DNA of 64,000 nt from Globodera rostochiensis (Eukaryota > Nematoda > Chromadorea > Rhabditida > Heteroderidae). The stretch covers positions 1 through 64,000 of the forward strand of contig JAEVLN010000024.1 of the NCBI GenBank assembly GCA_018350325.1. The letters are read 5' to 3'. Below, in pieces: positions 46,085 to 58,592 of this stretch (within the stretch, counting starts at the first letter, position 1; every line of letters starts with the position of its first letter). A program made the translations under genes and the position numbers. The notes beneath the pieces are model-generated. The model made no database searches, was not told the DNA's origin, and saw nothing but the letters and a program-made list of their open reading frames with translations.

Positions 46085-46240
46085 AATCGGCTGTCTTATG
46101 CATCAGCGGAACGTTCCCACGGTTCACGTTCGCCAATAGCACGGCGTCCAACTGGAGAGCAAAAGCAGCCGAAGGGGCTAATTGTTCTGGATGCTGTGGC
46201 ATCCCGGCATTGTTAAGGACACCAAAGTATGCCGTAACAT
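46085..46240 (-). CDS. candidate exon, 51 codons, strong splice sites
   Basis: A 156-bp minus-strand block at about 50 percent GC between ACCGCTAG and T|GTAAGT (consensus donor), phase 2 in and 1 out. Reads VTAYFGVLNNAGMPQHPEQL, then APSAAFALQLDAVLLANVNR, then GNVPLMHKTAD. It has balanced, protein-like composition and sharp AT-rich borders. Two plus frames are also open, one flanked by weaker splice-like sites, so strand is probable rather than certain. Family not recognised. Confidence 0.45.
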
Positions 46241-49200
46241 CTAGCGGTTTATTTATTGTACAGTTTTTTAAAATATTTTAATGCCCAGATTCGCCATTTA
46301 CCAACACATGCCAATTTTGTTTTGCAAAAATTCATTATTAATATTGTCAAAGTCTATAGAAGTTTTTGAAGTTTATAAGTTTTGCAGTCCTTTCTTTTTT
46401 CGTAGAATTTGTGCCAAAATAAATCTGAATGAACGAGTGGGTGTCGTTTGCCACTACAAATACACTTTCGATTTAATTCGATCAGTTCGAAATATATGTA
46501 TTATTTAAATTTTCTTGTATTAAACTTTCGATTTTTTAAATAAAATAAATAGTTTAATTTAAGTTTATTTTTCACAACTTTGATTCTAAATGTTTTCATG
46601 TTCGCATATTTGAATTATAATTAGATAGTTTATTGTTGATAAATTTCCGGCCCCGTACTAACTTGGCTGTTAAAAATGTTGCCGGCGCATTGGAACTGGA
46701 ATTGTTAATAAATAACATACTTTGATTTATTAATGTTAAGAATAAATTTTAATTAATTTGATTGGCATGTAGATTCTCCATAGGAATCAATGAATTGATT
46801 CGTTGAAGAAGAGGAGATATTTAGCTAATATGAGTTTATTAAACCATTTTTGAATGGTTTGAATGTAATGTTTGTCTGTTGATCAATTATTTTTTTATGC
46901 AGCATATAAGCAGTTGATTAAAACATAATTGTTTAAATCTGGCATTTTTTTATACATTCTAACTATACTTTAGCTCTCTCTATTCACTTCAAATACATGC
47001 AAAACTAAGATTCCTTTGTTGACATTCGTGAAGTACGAAATAAAGTTATATTTAATTATTTTTCTTAAACTTGAATGTTTTGTTTGTTATTTAAAAAATA
47101 TAACTTTTATTCATTTTTAACTTGTATTAAACGTTCTATTTTTTTATTAAAAATCATGTGCTTTCCTAATTATTTTGCATTATTTTAATTTAAGGTTATT
47201 TTTCACAAGTTACATTTCTGCTAAATAAATGTTTTCATGTTCGCATATTTGAATATTAAATTAAGATAGTTTATCGCTAATAAATTACCGGTTGCCGGCG
47301 GCATTCAGTATGGGAATTGTTAAAAAATAGCATATTTATTTTTTATTAATGTTATATATTTTAATTAGTAATTTGTTTGGCATGTAGATTTTGTGTGTAT
47401 TAATTTTTATATTCTTTAACGGGGAATAATTATTTTTTTAGCAAATTTATTATTATATTATAATTATTAAAAAATAATATTATTGATTTATTTTGTTAGT
47501 GTTTTTCAATATTCTTTTAGTTTGTTCAACCAAGTGGAATCACAACGTCGAACGGCGCCGGTGGTTACCCAAAATGCTGCTGTTTGTTTACAATACATTT
47601 TATGCCTTTAATTGCTTTGAGTAATGGAATTTAGGTCTTAAATTTACTTACATTTTTGGTATATTTGTGTAAAAACTGCTTTCTCCCCTTCGTGTATGTT
47701 GGTTTAATTTTTAAATAACTTTACAAGTTTTAGAGTTTAATTATATACATACTTTTGTTGTCTTGTATTACGTAGTTGCTGAAAAAAATACTTCTAGATT
47801 CCAATAAGCTCAACTCAATTTTTTTCAGCGGAATGTTGCTCTAATTTTTATAAAACTCCGGCGCACTCTTCTTTCGATCTTCGATTTTATTACCTTATGC
47901 AATTAAAAAACAAATATTGAGAATATGTAGAACACCATGTTGCAGATCAATCTCTGACATTTTGCTGCTTTTTACCTAATTTAAGTTTTTTATTTTTTAT
48001 TTATATTTAAATCTAGCACACTGCACTTGCTACTTGCTTGAGCTCACTGAAATTTTTGTATTATTTACCATCTAATTCATTTATACATTACTTTGTATTG
48101 ATCAATAATTAGTAAAATTTATTCAACTTGATTGTTGAAATATATTAACCTTTTTCAATGTTATTAATATTTATTTTTAGTGAATTTAGCAACAATTGCA
48201 ATTATTTATCGATATTATTTCAAAATTTACTTCCGCTGTTAAATTTTAAATTTATCCTGTTATTTATTCACTTTGGGTATAAACATGTGTTTCTTATATG
48301 GTTCGCTTTTAATATAACGTGCAAATAAAATTAGTGTCAACTATATTACAACCTAACATAAATTCGTATTCATTATAATTTTTTTATAATAAGATATGGG
48401 ACCACATTCGATAATGTGCTATACAAGCTTTACTTTTAAATATACCAAATTTTGCATTTATAGTATAAAAAAAATTCGTCGGTATTCTTTCAATTATTTA
48501 TAAAAAAACCCTAACTCAATTGTATTTATTATTGATCTTTATTTGTATAAATTTAGTTGTAATATGTGATCTATTTGTTATATAGCATATTAGTTTTACC
48601 ATATATGCTCATATTTAACATTGTAAATATCTTTTTAATTAACTACAGACAAAAGTATACTTTTCTCTTATTCTTTGATCAGTTTTTAATGATTTTGGGT
48701 GCAGACTTTCAACAGATTTTAATTATATATTAGAACATTGCACATAGTAGTCAGTATTCATTCAGTATGACCGTATTACGTTCAACGGATGGACGACAAA
48801 AAGCGCTCTACACATTTTGATCAAATAAATATTTGTGAATTAATATTTAAATATAATTCATTTATAATGGTGTAAAAATTTCAAAAGATTCTTTTAGATT
48901 TAATTTATTATTTTTATAATTTAATGAACTAAATTATTTTGTATTTTTTTTTAATTTAGTTAAATTTGTTTTAGAATTTAATATTTTTATCATTTATGAA
49001 GCTTAACTTGACGTTACCATTTTAGTTTTATCTAATTATTTTGTCGCTATGAATTTTACGAATAAGTTACCCTTCACCGTTGAGTCCTCATTTTCGGTTA
49101 TGAACTTTTCATGTTAATAGGATAAGCTGTTGCTTCGCTCCCGGTTTTAATTTTTGTACATATTCAATTTTATAGGCGAAAACCACAATGCCAGATTTTT

Positions 49201-52194
49201 TAATACAATATTAAGTTTTTAGAATTAATTTAAAACTTCTTTTTTATAATTTATATTATCTAATTTGATTTATGTAAAACAATATTAAATTTTTAAAATT
49301 TGAATTTGAGATAAGTGAATATTTCTTTATTTGCAAGTGTTTGTTTAAATATATATTGCAGGCATTACATGAATAGTAAATATAAAATAAATCATAGAAT
49401 GTTAAATTACTTTTTGCACCATTTTGTTATCATTATTTATTTAACCTAGCATTAATTTTTTTCTTGTTTTGGTCGTTTATCAATTTTGTGTATATATTTT
49501 GCTAATTTTTTAATTTACTTTCATTTGTAAATTCTCATAGGAAAGGTAAACTTATTAAAGCGTGATATTCTTGGCTGGTTCTAGATTATTTTTTTAAATT
49601 GGTATTTTTAAGCAGTTCTTTAAACAATTTGTTCTCTTATTATAAAGTAATTTTTATTTTATATTTCGGCTTCATCCTCGAAGTTTTACAAAAAGGTATA
49701 TGTGTAATTTTTTAGTAATTAAATAATTTCTTATATAAACTTAAAAATTGGTCAATTAAATAAAATGTCGATTGCAAGTTTAGTTTAATGATCCGCTTTT
49801 AATTCTATATAACCTTGTCTAATCTTTTTCCAACATCATGAATATATATGGAGTGAATTCCCTTTAATCATGTTCATTCTTATTTTTTCAAGAAATTCAT
49901 AAATAAACAAAGATTGCAATTCAAAGCTATCTTTACATTTTAAATAATCAGCAAATCAATTATTTTTATTAAACTAAGTGATAAAATATTCGACCGATTA
50001 AACAATTATCAGTTTTTAATCGACTACAAATGAGGAAGTTAAAAAATCAAAACGTTTTTGATTCAAATTACAAAAAACAATTGTTATAATAATTAATATT
50101 TATACATCATCTAAACCCAAAATGAAATAAACTCCAAAAATTACGAACAAAAAATTTTGCCAGCAGTGATATTTCTAATAAACGAAACCGGTGCCAGACG
50201 GCCATTTCGTGCGTGATCTAGTTGTTATATAAAGTCCAGAAGACAAATATTTATCCGACCTATGCTATGGAAGATCAATCAAAATTATGAAAAAAAAGCT
50301 GGCGGGCAAGAAGAATTTTATCCACGGTTCATCAATCTAAAGTATTAGAATTTGAAGCAGTTTTTTTTGTTTAAGCCCAGGTCATACAAACGGGGCGGTA
50401 TACATCAGGGATGTGCTCTGGTCGCCTTTTTAAAAACTTTTATTGGTTAAAAAATAAACCTTTTTGTTCTGTAATTGATTTATTTTTATATCGATTTAAT
50501 CGTTTTTATGTAAATTCGTATTTTTGGTGCTTTTTTCGAAAAAAAATTATCAAATTAGATTAATATTTTCTTTAATCAAAAGTTTAAGTTTCATTTTTAA
50601 CATGCTGCCGCTCCAACGAAGGCAAACCTTCCACAATAAAACCATTTGCCCAACAAACACGGTTAACTGGAGATTTTGTTAAAAACAAAATGTTGATTTT
50701 TTTATATTGTAATTAATGTATTTCTTAATTTTGTTAATAATTGTTATTATATTACTGTTGGTTTGTCTGCATTTATTTTAATTTACATGCGATTTAGAGT
50801 CAGCCACATATGGATAGTTTTTTTAACTTGCAACATTTTTAATGAGAAGTTTACAAGAATATATTATCATCTGCGCAAATGTTTTAATACAATATTAGCC
50901 CTTTTATTGGCGTGTAGATTGTGTAAATTAATTGTATATTTTTTGGAATGATTATTTTGTTTTACAAATTAGCAAAATAATTTTTTTTTTCATTTAGTTA
51001 TTTTAATTGATCTTTATCTTAAAGCTCTTTTTTTAATTGTAAGCAGTTTATAGTTTGTAAAAGTTTGCTTTTATTTAAATGTGTAAAAATAATATTTTTA
51101 TCGATACAATTTATTTATTTATTTTGTACGTTTTTTTCAATACTTTCATTAGCTTGTTCATACACATTTTTTGGAATTACGATTTTCTTTTAAAGATTTA
51201 AATGCTTTATTTATTCTGTCTTGCGGGGATTTTTGTTGTTTAGTAATGAAATTATTATTATATAGTTTTGCAAAAGCTCTGTGAACCCTTCATGCGCCGC
51301 ATAATATTGTTATCGCAAATTTATTTTAATAATTTAATTTATGTGTACAAATTTCAAATAGAAGATGGATTCTTTTATATTAAATTTACAGTTTGTCAAA
51401 ATTAATAAAGTTAAATTATTTGCTTAGTATTTTTTAATATTTATAGTTGATTTGTTTTGCAAATTATTTTTTTATGAATTATTTTTTTGACATTGAACCT
51501 TTTATTATCATTTGATTATCTTATCAAAATCAACTTTTTTTTTAAATACGAATTGGATAATCAGCCTCCTAATCTAAAAGCAGCAAGAAATTACTGACCC
51601 CTATAAACGACCCTTTTGCCAACTTTTAAAAATCAATGACAAAATGAACAGCCACAAACAACTTGGTGGGGGATAGACGAAATTTAATTATTATTCATAT
51701 GTGATTATGTGTTATTAGCATTTGAGGATTTTGAAGCATGTTTGCATATTTAGCAAAAATTCTTTAAAAAAATGCATTTTCAGTCATTTTGAGTGCATAT
51801 AATAATTTCCAACACAACAAGATTCGGATTCTTCGATAACCTTGAAACAACGTTTTTTTAACTAAACAAATTTATTTTTCAAAAAAGGGAGTGCACCCGA
51901 AAACTATCGCAAAATTCTGCCAATGTTTATAAATTTGAAGGAAATCGACAGAAATATAATCTGATAGCCAATTTAAAATCATATACCTAAATCAAAAACA
52001 ATCATAATTAAAGGAAAAATGGATGGGCGCTCACAACTTTGCACTAAAAATGAATGAATATGTACACAAATGAACGAATGAATGGCGTACAGCGACGAAA
52101 AATGATGCGCAGCCTCACATTTTATTGATTGGCATAGAGAACGGCGGAGACTCTCCTCTCCTCATCGATACTTTTGTTCTGTGTGCCGGACACA
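46241..52194. other. AT-rich duplicated region
   Basis: 46560-47340 copies the 15950-16760 and 25435-26165 module, in part twice. 48240-48800 copies 2250-2970. 51050-51280 copies 10380-10720. Small patches at 50190-50440 and 50605-50660 have exon-like minus frames (VNRVCWANGFIVEGLPSLER) but no joinable structure. Confidence 0.45.
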
Positions 52195-52320
52195 ACGGCG
52201 GGGGGGGGGGAGGGGGGGCGGGGGGAATGATTTTTAGAGGGGGAGGGGGGGGGGGGGGATTTTTAGAGGGGGAGGGGGGGGGGGGGGGGGGATGCTTTTT
52301 AGAGGGGGAGGGGGGGGGAT
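52195..52320. repeat. G-rich array with GATTTTTAGAGGGGGAGGG units
   Basis: Long runs of G broken by three or four GAT(G/T)TTTAGAGGGGGAG spacers on the plus strand. Four or more G-runs in close order give strong G-quadruplex potential. The open frames here (poly-Gly on plus, poly-Pro on minus) are compositional artefacts. Confidence 0.9.
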
Positions 52321-52366
52321 GATTTTTATTGCTATTCCACATTTGGAGTGACATATTTGTTTGAAA

Positions 52367-53600
52367 ATTATTTATCAATAATAGACGTCGGGAATTTGTT
52401 ATTTATTTTAGCAATTTTGTTATAAATTTAATTTAAAAATCGAATAAAATTTACAAAGCAAACAAAAGGCGGATAAAATTAGCTAGTAAGGGCTGACCAT
52501 AGGACCGCACACTCGACCAATCAAAAATACAATTTTTAGAAGTTTGATTATTTGGTTATTTTTCACACTTCTTCAATGGAAACCCGCCAAATTATAAATT
52601 TAGAATTTATTAACAAAAGTCACAATCAAAAGAACCGGTGACGCCTGATAAAATCGAATCATTATTTATTTTAGTAAAATTCTAATAGACGGATCCCAAA
52701 TTAACAAAAATATTTGCTAGTTTTCGGAAAATTTCTTTTAAAAAATGCAATAAAAACTGAAAAAAATGAATTAAGGTGGTAAAATTCACAAAATGAAGGA
52801 GTAAATTTGGAATTTTTAGATAATTTTGCACGCAGTCAGTCTTGCTCCGCTATTCGATTTGGTTGTTGCTCAATTGATAAGACAGCTAGATTTGGCCCCC
52901 AGTGCAGGAAATTGATGATTTTGGCTAAAAATTCTGCAAATACAAGTCAAAGTCAGCCGAACCTTTTTTTGGCATAATTTTTTCACAAACTGAGGACCGG
53001 GACGAGGGTGAAAATGGCCGGGGATCCCGGGTTCCCCCCCCCCCGCCCCCGGCTGCAACCTTACTTTCAATTGTACTTAGGTCGAATATGATTAATGCTT
53101 TTTATCTTTATTTTAAATTGTTTTCCTCTACGAATTTGTCTTGCGTTTGCATCATGCCTACTGAATATTTTATTTAACTTATGATTTATTGCACTAAAAT
53201 TCTAATAAATTTAAACATACAATTTGTTAAATGTTTTTTTAAAACCAAATTATTATTTCTTTGCTTCCTTGGCCATTAATAATGAAAAATGTCCGATTGG
53301 ATTGGCGGCCGTATTTCTAATTGGCAGCTTTGGCCAGCTGTCAAAATTAGTCCGTTTATGCTCTACTATCAGCTTTGCCCTACATGGCAGACAGATTGGC
53401 TATTATCAGATTTGGCCTGCCGCTAACTTATTTTCCGGCCGCTAAATTGTTTGCAACCGGATTTGCCTAACATTGAAAGCTAAATAATAATCGCTGTGGC
53501 TGGCTGCAAAAGATGGACAAGCGGGGGTATCGCTAAAATTTTTTACAAAATCGGAAATCTGTGTTAAGAAAAAATTGAAGCAAAAATTCAGTAAGATGTC
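52367..53600. other. spacer; diverged duplicate then mixed DNA
   Basis: 52367-52560 is the partner of 28928-29110. 52990-53060 is GC-rich with a C run. 53224-53445 is a 73-codon plus frame (ALHGRQIGYYQIWPAANLFS) without other support. Confidence 0.4.
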
Positions 53601-53602
53601 TT

Positions 53603-54088
53603 GACAAGGTAAATAATTAAAATTACTTTAATAATCTCACAAAACATAAAAATCTTAATTTTAAAGATAAAAGGAAAGTGACATTTTTTGTATTTATTGA
53701 GAACATTTTAATAGTGCACCGTTGTCAGTGTTCATTCTATGAAAATTTAAAGTTTTTTGTACTTAATATAGTACTGTGAAAAGATTACAAGAAATGTTCC
53801 CATTAAAATTCACAGTCATTTATGCAACAATTAGAAAATGTGTATGTCCTGAGAATGTTTAAAATCTTAAAATTTTGTATAGTACCGTACCGAGCAGTAC
53901 CTTGAGCAGGTTGGCAGGTGGGCGGAAGCAAAATTTGATTCTTAAATTTTATAGAATGAACATTAACAACAGCGTACTATCAAAAAGTTTTCAATAAATA
54001 CAAAAAATGTCACTTTTCCTTTTAAACTTTAAAATTAAATGCATTTTTTTTGTGAGATTATTAAAGTAATTTAATTATTTACCTTGTC
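53603..54088. mobile_element. foldback element, arms of about 145 bp
   Basis: The left arm from GACAAGGTAAATAATT (53603) to about 53752 is repeated in reverse complement from about 53945 to AATTATTTACCTTGTC (54088). Shared blocks include AAGTGACATTTTTTGTATTT and TTCATTCTAT. Arms differ by roughly 10-15 percent by eye. The loop region also has a smaller inverted AGTACT/AGTACC pair. No coding capacity. It ends 35 bp before a receptor start codon. Confidence 0.82.
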
Positions 54089-54123
54089 TAAATTTTGCTT
54101 TCCTTCAGAAAAATTATTATATT

Positions 54124-55721
54124 ATGCCATCTGCTGATTTTGATGTTCCAGAAAATCTCGTAGGTGTTTAAACTTATACAACTGAAATAATTAAGCAACT
54201 TAGTTGGGAAATTCAAATTCAAAAATTAAACGTGTAATAACCATTGTTCAAATCGTATTTTAGTTTTACAATGATTTGCAATTGCAAAATGGAGGCAAAC
54301 ATTCAGCAACTTTGATTTTATCTGCAGTTTTGCTGAATTGTGTTGGAATTCCCGGCTTTCTGATGAATCTTTCGGTGGTTTATGTGACCATTAAGAACAG
54401 GTAGCAAATTCCAAAAATTCGGTTATTATGTACCCTTTTTTGGCTGGACTCGGTCAATTCAAAAATTGGCATTGATCCAAATTTTGGCAGAACCTTACAC
54501 GGCTCAGCCAACTTTCTGCTCGCGCTCACCTCGCTGTTTGAGATGGGCCACGAAGCGGGCCATTTGCTGTTTCTGTGGTTGGCACTGTCCGGCCAAAACT
54601 TCATTCCCTATGGCCTATGTGTCCGCATCATGGCTCTTTCCCTCTTTTGCATTGGCGGCATTTTTGCTTCCATGTTATGCACCGGAGTTGACCGCATCCT
54701 TTGCGTCCTTCAACCAAATGTGTACGTTTTTATTGATGTTGAGAGTTTCTAAATCGGAGTAAGCCATTGTATGTCCGGCCATACACGTTTTCGGGATTTG
54801 GGATTGTGACCGGAATTGACCCATAGGAATTCGGAAACAGTACCTGCGACCGAAACCCGCGCAGCATTATTAAGCTAAGGCAAATCTTCTGGAATAAAGA
54901 TTTCAAAAATCCGATTAGGAAAATGAACCAATTCCTCGGGACAAAATCAAATGTCACTGGTTTAGCCATGGACGCCTGAACCTTGGCATCTATTTGACCG
55001 TTCATTGCCTTTTTTGTTTGGCATTGGGCTCTTACATTTTAATGTCCTTATGGAATTGTGCCAATTTGTATCCGTCTTACCCGGTCACCGGATATCTCAG
55101 CGATTTGATCATTGGCCAATGTGCACCAATATACACCTACAGCAGCTTGGTGACTAATTTGGCCACAATTTTACTGTACATTCTGGTCGGGCTCTCCATC
55201 TGGTGCAAATCGAGTATGACAATTACTTAATTTTTAAATTAATTTTCAAATTTGAAGCCTTCTCCCAATTTCGACTGTTCCGATCATTGGTAGTGATCAT
55301 TGTTGCCAATATTGGCGGTTATTTGTATGTCTCCATAATGCATGGGTTCGTACTTCCCAACATGCAACTAAGCAATCTAAATTATTGGTATAATTTGCAT
55401 TTTAAAATGTTTTTATAATCGTTTAAATTATTTTAAGGTATATAAATATATTTGATGGCATCCTTCTCAACATCAGTTCAGCCTGTAACGCATTCGTGTT
55501 GTTTTGCCTCAGGTTCGACAGTTTTTTTTTAAAAAAATGTGAAAATAAAAAATTTAAATTTCTAATATAGCAAGGACTACCGAGCAGCTTACCAGAAAGA
55601 ATTTGGATGTTTAAGTCAAATGCTTTGTCTCGGGGCTCACAACCCCCCAAGAGCTACTGTTACCTGGGCTGTTACTGTCAAACCAGCAGCCACACGAACA
55701 TGCCCTAATGTGACGGCATGA
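54124..55721 (+). CDS. 7TM chemoreceptor, nematode Srsx type
   Basis: Exons: 54124-54159, 54264-54400, 54491-54721, 54966-55213, 55258-55387, 55438-55512, 55571-55721; 1008 bp, 335 aa, phases consistent. Exon 3 is again 231 bp. Landmarks: SVVYVTIKN at the end of TM1, RTLHGSANFLLALTSLFEM in TM2, GVDRILCVLQP after TM3, loop-2 cysteine in IIGQCAPIY, TM6 RLFRSLVVIIVANIGGY, TM7 NAFVLFCLR, then KDYRAAYQKEF. The tail is longer than in the paralogues and rich in A, T and P. Intron 3 (54722-54965, 244 bp) is much longer than in the paralogues (92 and 41 bp). Intron 5 at NYW is private to this copy. GC content is higher than in the other two receptors. Confidence 0.92.
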
Positions 55722-58067
55722 TTCATAAAAGATGACAATTTTGTGGTTTTTGGGAGTATACCGAATATTGATCGGTATACTGAAGAATTTGACTTTGTAT
55801 TTATCGGTATTATAAAACGTTATACCGAAAAACAAATGTGCATCTAATGCTTATTAGCCGAAGTTTTCGGTTTCGGTTAACCGAGAAAGTCCCAAAAAGC
55901 GGCAACCCTACTAGAAGTACACAACAAAGTGTGGTCGAGGTGAATGACTGACATTGGCCAATTCGTCATCCCATAGATCAATAATCGTCGTCCGTTCCAA
56001 CCGATCAATAATCGTCGTCCGTCAATTGATTTAGCTTTGTTCTGTAAAATATAGCAATTTTTGTTAATTTGAAATTAAGAATGCTTGAAGCTATTTTGAA
56101 GAATCAAAATTGCGGAATTTAAGTTTCTTCTGTTAGCCCATTTTTAAGTTCACCCAAATATTTATTTATTTTTATTATTAGGAAATTACTTTTTTGGAAT
56201 TATTTTTCAATCCCTGGTGTAGTGTGTCAATTTAACAACAAAATTAATATTTATCAACAGGGCTATATGCTCGAAAAATCTCAAAATAGGTGCAAAAAAA
56301 AATGTGTGTAAATATAACAATAAATGCATCAATTTTCTCATTTTACGTATTTTTTTCTTCTTAATTCCCCTGCAGCATTTTTTGCTTTGTTTTAGCCGAG
56401 TGCTATTTGCTTTCTTTCACATGCCATTACTAGTTCCTTTTTACTCCCACCCATTCTCTGTTTTTTCCCTGTTTCCGCTCTTTCTCTACTCTTTTTTCTC
56501 TATTGCCGTTCTCTATCACTTTCTGTGCCCCTCGTTTCTCTATTCTATGTGTTCTCTTTAAAGTCTGTCCATCAAATGGATTTTCTTTCGCTGTTTTCCC
56601 CCATTTTTGTTGTCACATTGCATTAAAGAAACAAAACAAAACAAAACGAACAAAAAAATGTTTCCGGTCCACAAAAGACGAACAAAATGAATGGGCCGGG
56701 CCGGGCCGGGCCAATGCTTCTCCTTTCACTAATTTATTCGGCGGGTTCTTTTGCTGCTGTGCTGCACATTTAATGGCAGCGTACAAACAAATATTTGCGT
56801 TTGCATTTTGGGTGGGGGTCGGTGTCCCCCCCCCCCCCTCTCCCTCCAATTCATTCATTCCCAAATAATCAATTTGTTTGCCATTCTCTTTACACTTACA
56901 TTTACATACCGGTACTTCTATTTTATAAATTATTCACTGTAATAATGTTAAAATAATTAGAATGCAATTTTCTACAATTGATCAAATCATCCCGATCAAA
57001 AAACCCCGGACTAATTGTTTGAAAAAATCGGGATCATAAAAGTGAGAATTTTAGTCACAAAAAAGGACCCCGCTCTACTCTAATTTTTTTACAACACAAT
57101 CACTGTTTTTAGCTGAACTAAACTTTGTGTTTAATCCAATTATTTTTTAATAATGCCCATACTTACTCAATTTACCACATCAAGCCCAATTTCCCCGTTT
57201 TTCCGCTCGTCTCCAATGTTTGACTATTTTTTTGTTGTTGTTTATAATTGAATTGTGCAACAGCTGAACAATTTGCGTCAAAAAGCCTTTGCTCATACAC
57301 AATTTTTCCATTCCCATTGTATGGAATAAGCAAAAAATCAAATGCGAACAAAATAAAGCGTTTCACTTTCTGACGAAAATTTGTTTTATTTAATTTTTGA
57401 TTTATTGTCTGCGTAATTTTTGTCGCATTTTAACCCTAACCCATCACCCTAATTGGTGAATTGTACTGTGACGGCGCTCAGCTGTGGAAAAATTTTTTAA
57501 TTTTGAATAGACGTTAAAATTCCGGTCAAAAAGCAGAAGTTGTAAAAAAATTCCGGGCGCGGGAACGGAAATTCAAAATATAACAAACGGGAAACGGGAT
57601 TCCCGCCTGTTTCTGCTTCAACCCATAAAAGGTTAAATTTTAGGTTCTCGAGTTGCCAGAAATCTTAATTGAAAACCTAAAATGACAAGAAAAAAGAGCA
57701 CATTTTGGGGGCTTTAGCGGTGCCTATAGGCGCAGCAAAAAATTGGGAAATTTAAATGTTTTTGTGAAAAAATTGGCTAAACTTCGCCAAGGAATTATTT
57801 CGGGCAACGTGAAAAACTTAAATTTTTGTTGCCGGGAATTGGAACGCAAATTCAAATTTTACCGGGAGCGGGGATCCCGCTTTTTTCCGGCTTCCGTTAA
57901 AAATCCCTATTGATTTATCGGAAAATTTTCAAGTTCATTTATATTTAACAATCATTTAACAAATCAAAAAAATCAGCATCAATTTTATGGATAATTTGGG
58001 GACCGAGTTCAAAAATATGTTGACAACTCATTTAACTAATGAAAAATATACCATATATATGTCTATA
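55722..58067. other. spacer of mixed composition
   Basis: 55725-55912 has internal CGGTAT palindromes and a GTCCCAAAAAGCGGCAACCC end related to 7236-7262, probably a decayed TIR element. 56390-56560 is pyrimidine-rich. 56630-56713 has AAAAC and GGGCC micro-repeats. A C run stands at 56826. No gene supported. Confidence 0.45.
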
Positions 58068-58292
58068 CTGTATCCAACTATTATATCCATCATTGTGATC
58101 ATTGATCCTCCTGTACCAATATTTGACGCTATATCCCATGTCTCCCTCCCCCCCCCCCTGGCCCGGGTCAACATTGTGCTTTTTCATTCTTTATTTCACA
58201 AATCCGTGCCTGCCAGTGTCGTTGTTGATCCTCCCCCTATTTTATACGCTTGTCTCCGATCGGTGATCAACGATCACCCAAGTTGGATATAG
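58068..58292. mobile_element. possible TIR element
   Basis: CTGTATCCAACT at the left and AGTTGGATATAG at the right are inverted with one mismatch. Just inside, both ends carry GTGATC..TTGATC-like palindromic sequence. No coding capacity and no clear target duplication. Two C runs (58150, 58232) lie inside. Confidence 0.5.
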
Positions 58293-58592
58293 GTTAAATC
58301 GATCTGATCCATCCTCATATTTTGTAAACTCGCGCAAAGTTGAATTTTTTTAATTAATGTGTTTTAAAATTATCGATCTTTGAGCGTGGGGTGGAGGGGT
58401 TGATTTATATGATGGAATTGATGGGAACATTGCATTTTTGGAACAAAAAGAAAGTATACATAGGTACTATGTTTGTACTTGAAAGACCTTGAAGGAACTT
58501 TTAAAAACACAAATTTTTTTATATTAAAAAATTCAATTCTTAATTTGAAACATTTATTTTTTGAGGCCCTTATGCAATTTAAATAGGTAAGT

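Noticed and set aside
52115..52378. Poly-glycine and poly-proline frames
   Set aside because: Produced by the G-run array; no start context, no splice structure.
54760..54965. In-frame stops first taken as evidence that the 54-kb receptor is a pseudogene
   Set aside because: The stops lie in intron 3. Using the donor GTACGT at 54722 and the acceptor TTTAG at 54965 restores phase and the 231-bp exon 3.
54730..55005. 91-codon minus frame
   Set aside because: Shadow of the receptor: it overlaps intron 3 and exon 4 of the 54124-55721 gene on the opposite strand.
57426..57450. Telomere-like CCCTAACCC
   Set aside because: A single short occurrence, not a repeat array, inside ordinary sequence.
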